Assembly: GCF_947489565.1 (NCBI RefSeq)
Contig: NZ_CANLEA010000014.1
Span: 62,001 to 126,000, forward strand
DNA length: 64,000 nucleotides
Reading direction: 5' to 3'
DNA from: an uncultured Kordia sp.
GTDB taxonomy: Bacteria > Bacteroidota > Bacteroidia > Flavobacteriales > Flavobacteriaceae
The notes under the pieces were generated by a model. The model saw only the letters and a program-made list of their open reading frames with translations, had not been told where the DNA came from and searched no databases. The translations under genes were made by a program, and so were the position numbers. Positions 59,569-64,000 of the stretch are shown one piece after another (position 1 is the first letter of the stretch; every line of letters starts with the position of its first letter).

Positions 59569-60714
59569 CTACTCCATTTCCTTTACCAATTTTTCCAGTA
59601 TTACAACACAACTGTCTAATTGTTCTTGTGTTACAAACTCATTGGCTCTATGTGCTTGGTCTATACTTCCTGGCCCACAGATAATACTTTCATATCCACC
59701 TTCATGAAACTGTCCGGCTTCGGCAGCATACGCAACTGTTTTCCAAGTATAATTTCCAGTCAATTTTTGTACGAGTCCCACAATACTATCCGTTTCTTTG
59801 GTGTCTAACGCAGGAACTGGCGGATGTATTAAGGTATTTGTAATCTTAAAATTTGGAAACTTTTTTTGTACTTCTACTTCTCTTTCTGCACAAAAAGCAT
59901 AGTAATCTTCAAATATTTGGTAAATATCATCTTTTGGAATCACGCGAATATCCCATTCAAAACTACAATAATCTGCTACAATATTTGTGGCAACACCACC
60001 ATGAATCTGTCCAACATGAATGGTAGAATGTGGTGGCGTGAAACGATCGTCTACGGAAGTTGCAGCTATCGTTTTCATTTTATTTTCCAGCCACAGTATT
60101 AATCGTGTACTTTCATGAATGGCACTTATTTCTTTATGAATTCCGCTACTATGTCCCGCAGAACCATTGACTTCTGTTTTTACATAACAAACTCCTTTTT
60201 TTCCAATTACAGGTTCCAACATTGAAGGTTCGCCAATAATTGCATATTTGGGAGTTTCTGTATACGTTTTTTGCATATGTTTAATCAAATCAGGCGCTGC
60301 CAAACAACCAATTTCTTCATCATAACTAAATGCAAAATAGATCGGCTTTTTTAAATCGGTCTCAATCATTGTTGGTAAAGTTGCCAAACAACAAGCTACA
60401 AAACCTTTCATATCACAGCTTCCGCGTGCATACAATATTCCTTCTTTTTCGGTTAAGACAAACGGATCAGTATCCCATTTTTGTCCTTTTACAGGAACGA
60501 CATCGGTATGTCCCGAAAGAATCACACCGCCATCTACCGCAGGTCCAATTCTACAATGCAAAGAAGCTTTAGTATTTTCTTCATTAGGAACCAATGTTGT
60601 TGGTATTCCATGTGATTCAATATATTCTTTAATCCAATGAATAATACTCAAATTACTTTCGCCTCCCAATACAGGAAAACTTACTAAATGACTTAATATT
60701 GTTGTTGCGTTCAT
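59569..60714 (-). CDS. argE: M20-family deacylase, acetylornithine deacetylase (ArgE-like)
   Basis: 381 residues. M20 zinc motifs: SGHTDVVPVKGQKW, ARGSCDMKGFVA, SYDEEIGCLAAP and GEPSMLEPVIGKKGVC; dimerisation part GSAGHSS. ArgE-type enzymes remove acetyl from N-acetylornithine; other M20A members act on dipeptides or succinyl-diaminopimelate, so the substrate is not certain. Start is 2 bp from the stop of the carrier gene, so the two form one operon, suggesting uptake and hydrolysis of an N-acylated amino acid. Confidence 0.85.
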   Translation of the reverse strand: MNATTILSHLVSFPVLGGESNLSIIHWIKEYIESHGIPTTLVPNEENTKASLHCRIGPAVDGGVILSGHTDVVPVKGQKWDTDPFVLTEKEGILYARGSCDMKGFVACCLATLPTMIETDLKKPIYFAFSYDEEIGCLAAPDLIKHMQKTYTETPKYAIIGEPSMLEPVIGKKGVCYVKTEVNGSAGHSSGIHKEISAIHESTRLILWLENKMKTIAATSVDDRFTPPHSTIHVGQIHGGVATNIVADYCSFEWDIRVIPKDDIYQIFEDYYAFCAEREVEVQKKFPNFKITNTLIHPPVPALDTKETDSIVGLVQKLTGNYTWKTVAYAAEAGQFHEGGYESIICGPGSIDQAHRANEFVTQEQLDSCVVILEKLVKEME

Positions 60715-60716
60715 AG

Positions 60717-62120
60717 TTAATTATAACCTATTAATACTGCTATTACGAGTGTAATTGCTGAAAAAATAAATACTGTAATGGCGACTGGAAGTATGAATCG
60801 AAACCAACGATCTATAGAGACACGACACATACTGAGCATCGCGATTAATCCGCCAAGTGTTGGATTGATTAAATTAGAAACTCCATCGCCTATTTGAAAT
60901 GCTAAAATAGTAGTTTGGCGTGTTAAACCAATGACTTCTCCCGAAGGAATCATTACGGGTAACGTTGCTAATGCTTGTCCACTTCCGGAAGGTATAAAAA
61001 AGTTAATCACACTTTGTGATATGGACATTCCTACCGCAGAAACATGCAAAGGCAAATCTTTTAATAACTCAGATAAATGAAATGAAATTGTATCACTAAT
61101 ATGTCCCATTTCTAACAAGACTTTGATCGTTGTTGCAAAACCTACCATAAAAGCGCCTGGTGCTACATAAGCTACCGATTTTAGTAAGGTATCACTAAAA
61201 GTATTGGCGTCCATTCTTCCTATAATTCCTGCAGCGATGGCAACCATTAAAAATATAGCAGAGATTTCATTGAGATACCAATTCAGATTAAAAACGCCAT
61301 ATAAAATGGACGCTAAACCAATGATGAATGCAGAAATTACTAGCCAATTATTGATCGACATTGTATAATCCTTAATAGGTTTGGAAAGTGAAATTCCATC
61401 TATATTCAAACCTTTTCCAAGACTTTTGTCTGGATTTTTAGTAATCTTTTTTAAATATCTAACATTGTAAAAAGCTAAAAACCCAAGTGCACTTATACAT
61501 AAAATACTTCGCAATAAAGCGCCTGAAAATAACGGAAGTTCTGCAATTTTATGTCCAACACCAACCGTGTAAGGGTTTATGGGTGAAAGTCCAAATCCAA
61601 TAGTAATGGCTCCTACTGAAATTCCCGCGGCTAATAGCAAATCGCCTCCAAGTGCTAAGGCAACTACTGCTGCAATAGGAACCATGGCGATATTGTGTTC
61701 ATATCCCACAAAAACTCCCAAAGCACCGTAAATAAAGGTCATAATGACTACAGCTAGGTATTTATTTTCTTGCCCAAGTGTCTTTACAAACGTTCCCACA
61801 GCATTTTCAATAGCTTTTGTACGTTCCATAATTCCAAACATAATTCCTCCGGCAAGGACGACAAATATAACTTCTATCGCGGCTTTAAATCCTAAAGGAA
61901 TCGCTTTAAACATGTCTAAAAAACCTATCGGTGTATTGGGAATGGTTTCGTAAGAATTTGGAATTACGCGATTGCGACCGTCTATTAACATACGTTTAAA
62001 TTCTCCCGCAGGAATCAAATACGTTAGTAAGGTTACAAAAACGATAATGAAGAATACGATCACTACGGCATGAGGAATATGTTCATACCATCGCTTTGAT
62101 TTTTTTGATGTTGTATTCAA
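60717..62120 (-). CDS. YfcC-family (C4-dicarboxylate/arginine-type) carrier
   Basis: 467 residues with about 12 membrane helices. Opens YEHIPHAVVIVFFIIVFVTL LTYLIPAGEFKRM, and includes EVIFVVLAGGIMFGIMERTK and NFFIPSGSGQALATLPVMIP (the conserved SGSGQA hairpin motif), as in YfcC/ArcD-related DcuC-superfamily carriers. Likely an amino-acid or dicarboxylate transporter. Coupled to the ArgE-like deacylase, it may import its substrate. Confidence 0.85.
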   Translation of the reverse strand: MNTTSKKSKRWYEHIPHAVVIVFFIIVFVTLLTYLIPAGEFKRMLIDGRNRVIPNSYETIPNTPIGFLDMFKAIPLGFKAAIEVIFVVLAGGIMFGIMERTKAIENAVGTFVKTLGQENKYLAVVIMTFIYGALGVFVGYEHNIAMVPIAAVVALALGGDLLLAAGISVGAITIGFGLSPINPYTVGVGHKIAELPLFSGALLRSILCISALGFLAFYNVRYLKKITKNPDKSLGKGLNIDGISLSKPIKDYTMSINNWLVISAFIIGLASILYGVFNLNWYLNEISAIFLMVAIAAGIIGRMDANTFSDTLLKSVAYVAPGAFMVGFATTIKVLLEMGHISDTISFHLSELLKDLPLHVSAVGMSISQSVINFFIPSGSGQALATLPVMIPSGEVIGLTRQTTILAFQIGDGVSNLINPTLGGLIAMLSMCRVSIDRWFRFILPVAITVFIFSAITLVIAVLIGYN

Positions 62121-62279
62121 TGTTTTATCTTATTTATATATAGAAGACGGTAATTTACTTAAATTATTTAGAGAACACTGTATTCTGTGGATTGCATTTT
62201 AAAATTTATTTACCATTTAAAATAGGTTTTCTTTTCTAAAAGATTCCTGCCTTCACAGGAACAAGCCAAACATATTCCC

Positions 62280-62287
62280 TATTTTTG
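62280..62287 (+). promoter_or_regulatory. -7 promoter box TATTTTTG
   Basis: Matches TAnnTTTG, 15 bp before ATG 62303, so the upstream TTG at 62285 is part of the promoter, not a start codon. Confidence 0.6.
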
Positions 62288-62302
62288 CACAAATTTTACA
62301 CT

Positions 62303-63694
62303 ATGATTCCAAATGATACGATTGTGGCGTTGGCAACACCTTCTGGTGCTGGTGCTATTTCTGTGATTCGAGTTTCGGGAAAAGATGCTATTACGATTTG
62401 TGAACCACTTTTTAAATCGATTCGTAATAAGAAGCTGACCAAACAGAAGTCGCACACCATTCATTTAGGTCATATTATAGATGAAAACCGTTATTTGGAT
62501 GAAGTGTTAGTGTCTTTGTTTAAAGGACCTCACTCCTACACGGGCGAAAATACCATCGAAATTTCGTGTCATGGTTCTGTATACATTCAGCAGCAAATTA
62601 TTCAATTATTATTGCGTAATGGTTGCCGAAATGCCAATGCTGGAGAATTTACCTTGCGTGCTTTTTTGAATGGAAAACTCGATTTATCGCAGGCGGAAGC
62701 TGTGGCAGATTTGATTGCGAGTGACTCGGAAGCTTCACATCAATTGGCAATGCAACAAATGCGTGGCGGATTTAGCAATGAAATTAAGAACTTGCGTGAA
62801 GAGCTGTTAAACTTTGCTTCACTTATAGAATTGGAACTTGATTTTGCAGAAGAAGATGTAGAATTTGCCGATCGTACGCAGTTTAAAACCTTAGTACAGC
62901 GCATTCAATTTGTCTTAAAACGCTTGATTGATTCGTTTGCTGTTGGAAACGTAATTAAAAACGGAATTCCTGTTGCGATTGTTGGTGAGCCGAATGTTGG
63001 AAAATCCACCTTATTGAATGCTTTATTAAACGAAGAACGCGCTATTGTTTCGGACATTGCCGGAACCACTCGTGATACCATTGAAGATGAATTGGTAATT
63101 GATGGAATTTCGTTCCGATTTATTGATACTGCTGGAATTCGGGAAACCAAAGATGTCGTAGAAAGTATCGGAATTCAGAAAACATTCGAGAAAATTGAAC
63201 AAGCACAGGTTGTTATTTATTTGATAGACAGTTCTCAATTGACAGAGGAACGTTTAGCACTGCTGAAAACTGAAATTGGGAAGATTAAAAATAAGTATCC
63301 GCAAAAGCCATTGGTAATTGTGGCGAATAAGATTGATATGCTTGAAGAAGCACAAATTGCCCAACTGAAAGCTGAAATTGAACAAATACATATCCTTTCT
63401 GCCAAAGAAAATATTGGTGTCGATTCATTAAAAGATAAACTCGTTTCCTTTGTAAATACTGGCGCTTTGCGTAACAATGAAACCATCATCACAAATACAC
63501 GTCATTACGATGCTTTATTAAAAGCTTTGGAAGAAATTGATAAGGTTCATTACGGATTGGAATCTGGATTGTCTGGTGATTTGATGGCGATTGATATTCG
63601 TCAAGCTTTATATCATTTTGGAGAAATTACTGGAGAAATTACAAGTGATGATTTGTTAGGAAATATCTTTGCTAATTTCTGTATTGGGAAATAA
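62303..63694 (+). CDS. mnmE: tRNA uridine-5-carboxymethylaminomethyl modification GTPase
   Basis: 463 residues from ATG 62303 (start set by the promoter box). N-terminal formyl-THF-binding domain (DTIVALATPSGAGAISVIRV SGKDAI; HGSVYIQQQII), helical domain, and an inserted G domain: GEPNVGKSTLLNALLNEERA IVSDIAGTTRDTIED, DTAGIRETKDVVE and NKID. Ends NIFANFCIGK, with the catalytic Cys of MnmE. Works with MnmG to modify wobble uridines of tRNAs. Confidence 0.96.
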   Translation: MIPNDTIVALATPSGAGAISVIRVSGKDAITICEPLFKSIRNKKLTKQKSHTIHLGHIIDENRYLDEVLVSLFKGPHSYTGENTIEISCHGSVYIQQQIIQLLLRNGCRNANAGEFTLRAFLNGKLDLSQAEAVADLIASDSEASHQLAMQQMRGGFSNEIKNLREELLNFASLIELELDFAEEDVEFADRTQFKTLVQRIQFVLKRLIDSFAVGNVIKNGIPVAIVGEPNVGKSTLLNALLNEERAIVSDIAGTTRDTIEDELVIDGISFRFIDTAGIRETKDVVESIGIQKTFEKIEQAQVVIYLIDSSQLTEERLALLKTEIGKIKNKYPQKPLVIVANKIDMLEEAQIAQLKAEIEQIHILSAKENIGVDSLKDKLVSFVNTGALRNNETIITNTRHYDALLKALEEIDKVHYGLESGLSGDLMAIDIRQALYHFGEITGEITSDDLLGNIFANFCIGK

Positions 63695-63735
63695 TTTATA
63701 AAAGAATTGCTACTGAAATCTTAAATTGTACAGCA

Positions 63736-64000
63736 ATGAAAAATCTTCTTCTTTTCTCATTATTATTCACTGCAATTTGTTTTTCACAAGAAGAAAACCA
63801 AGAACTGATACAACTTGAAAAAAACCTCAACAATGCTGCAACAAATACTGAAAAGATTCAAGCCTTACTAGACTTGGGTGAATACGAGCTGGATCATAAT
63901 TTTGGCAAAGCTGAATTTATACTTCAAGAAGCATTTCAACTCACACAAAACGATCAAAATATTGCTCCAAAATATAGTGCGTTAGTAGCGGTACAATTAG
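63736..64000 (+). CDS. exported TPR-like protein, N-terminal part (cut by window edge)
   Basis: 88 residues visible: signal peptide MKNLLLFSLLFTAICFS before QEENQELIQLEKNLNN, then helical repeats (ATNTEKIQALLDLGEYELDH NFGKAEFILQEAFQLTQND) typical of periplasmic TPR sensors of histidine kinases or AraC/LuxR-type regulators in Bacteroidetes. The output domain lies beyond the window. Confidence 0.7.
   Translation, partial: MKNLLLFSLLFTAICFSQEENQELIQLEKNLNNAATNTEKIQALLDLGEYELDHNFGKAEFILQEAFQLTQNDQNIAPKYSALVAVQL

Noticed and set aside
62285-62302. TTG start of mnmE at 62285
   Set aside because: It lies in the TATTTTTG promoter box; the family N-terminus begins at ATG 62303.
1-64000. tRNA, rRNA or insertion-sequence genes
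   Set aside because: Intergenic gaps were read for cloverleaf ends, rRNA-like stretches and transposase motifs; none was seen, though subtle cases could be missed without a tool.

Overview
The window is AT-rich, densely packed bacterial chromosome. It reads as a marine Flavobacteriaceae member, and Kordia or a close relative is my best guess. Supporting signs are gldF/gldG gliding genes, many SpII lipoproteins with Ser/Asp/Asn-rich tethers, TAnnTTTG-type -7 promoter boxes, MeaB, N-terminal 'INYQAVMRD' surface proteins, and numerous small Gly-Gly-leader peptides. The genus is inference. I see no rRNA, tRNA, CRISPR array, transposase or integrase.

Layout. 0-6.4 kb: the tail of an AraC regulator, a lipoprotein, a repeat-filled gap, a DoxX/exported-protein operon, a diheme peroxidase and an ATP-grasp enzyme. 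6.4-21.2 kb is defence- and conflict-flavoured: a DUF4157 (eCIS-core) protein overlapping a lipoprotein, a two-gene Septu-like pair (an HNH domain fused to an SMC/ABC-type ATPase, plus a separate HNH nuclease), holA, a PD-(D/E)XK protein, a glycosyltransferase, an OmpA lipoprotein, a PutAbiC-like protein and a 684-residue amphipathic protein. 21.6-24.4 kb: four orphan small genes in a cassette-like row. 24.6-38.2 kb: an oxidoreductase, mltG, tsaC, an esterase, a VIT/VWA/TonB/TPR/DUF2135 fusion, an ECF sigma operon and meaB. 38.3-50.1 kb: PAP2 and MATE, a metalloprotease, and two copies of a RiPP-precursor/regulator module. 50.2-64 kb is mostly housekeeping: purC, phoH, SAM hydrolase, gldF-gldG, dnaN, argE with a YfcC carrier, and mnmE.

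The most interesting material is of two kinds. First, the HNH-ATPase/HNH operon (9.5-12.8 kb) resembles the PtuA/PtuB pair of Septu, but the ATPase carries its own N-terminal HNH domain. That domain has Arg where the partner keeps the conserved His, suggesting a pseudo-nuclease or adaptor next to an active nuclease. No reverse transcriptase is present.

Second, at least eight Cys-rich leader-peptide precursors are scattered through the window with no modification enzyme nearby. Two paralogous membrane-anchored TPR-TM-AraC regulators each sit directly upstream of a same-strand precursor and face convergent precursors. A shared palindromic element (core CAATTTATAAAT) lies upstream of five precursors at two preferred distances. 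The right-hand module is bracketed by 43-bp direct repeats of the purC 3' end (40 of 43 identical), as if it had been inserted there.

Intergenic DNA is rich in short dispersed repeats: heptamer and octamer tandem arrays placed just after stop codons, and AAGCGAAGC/GTCTAA units.
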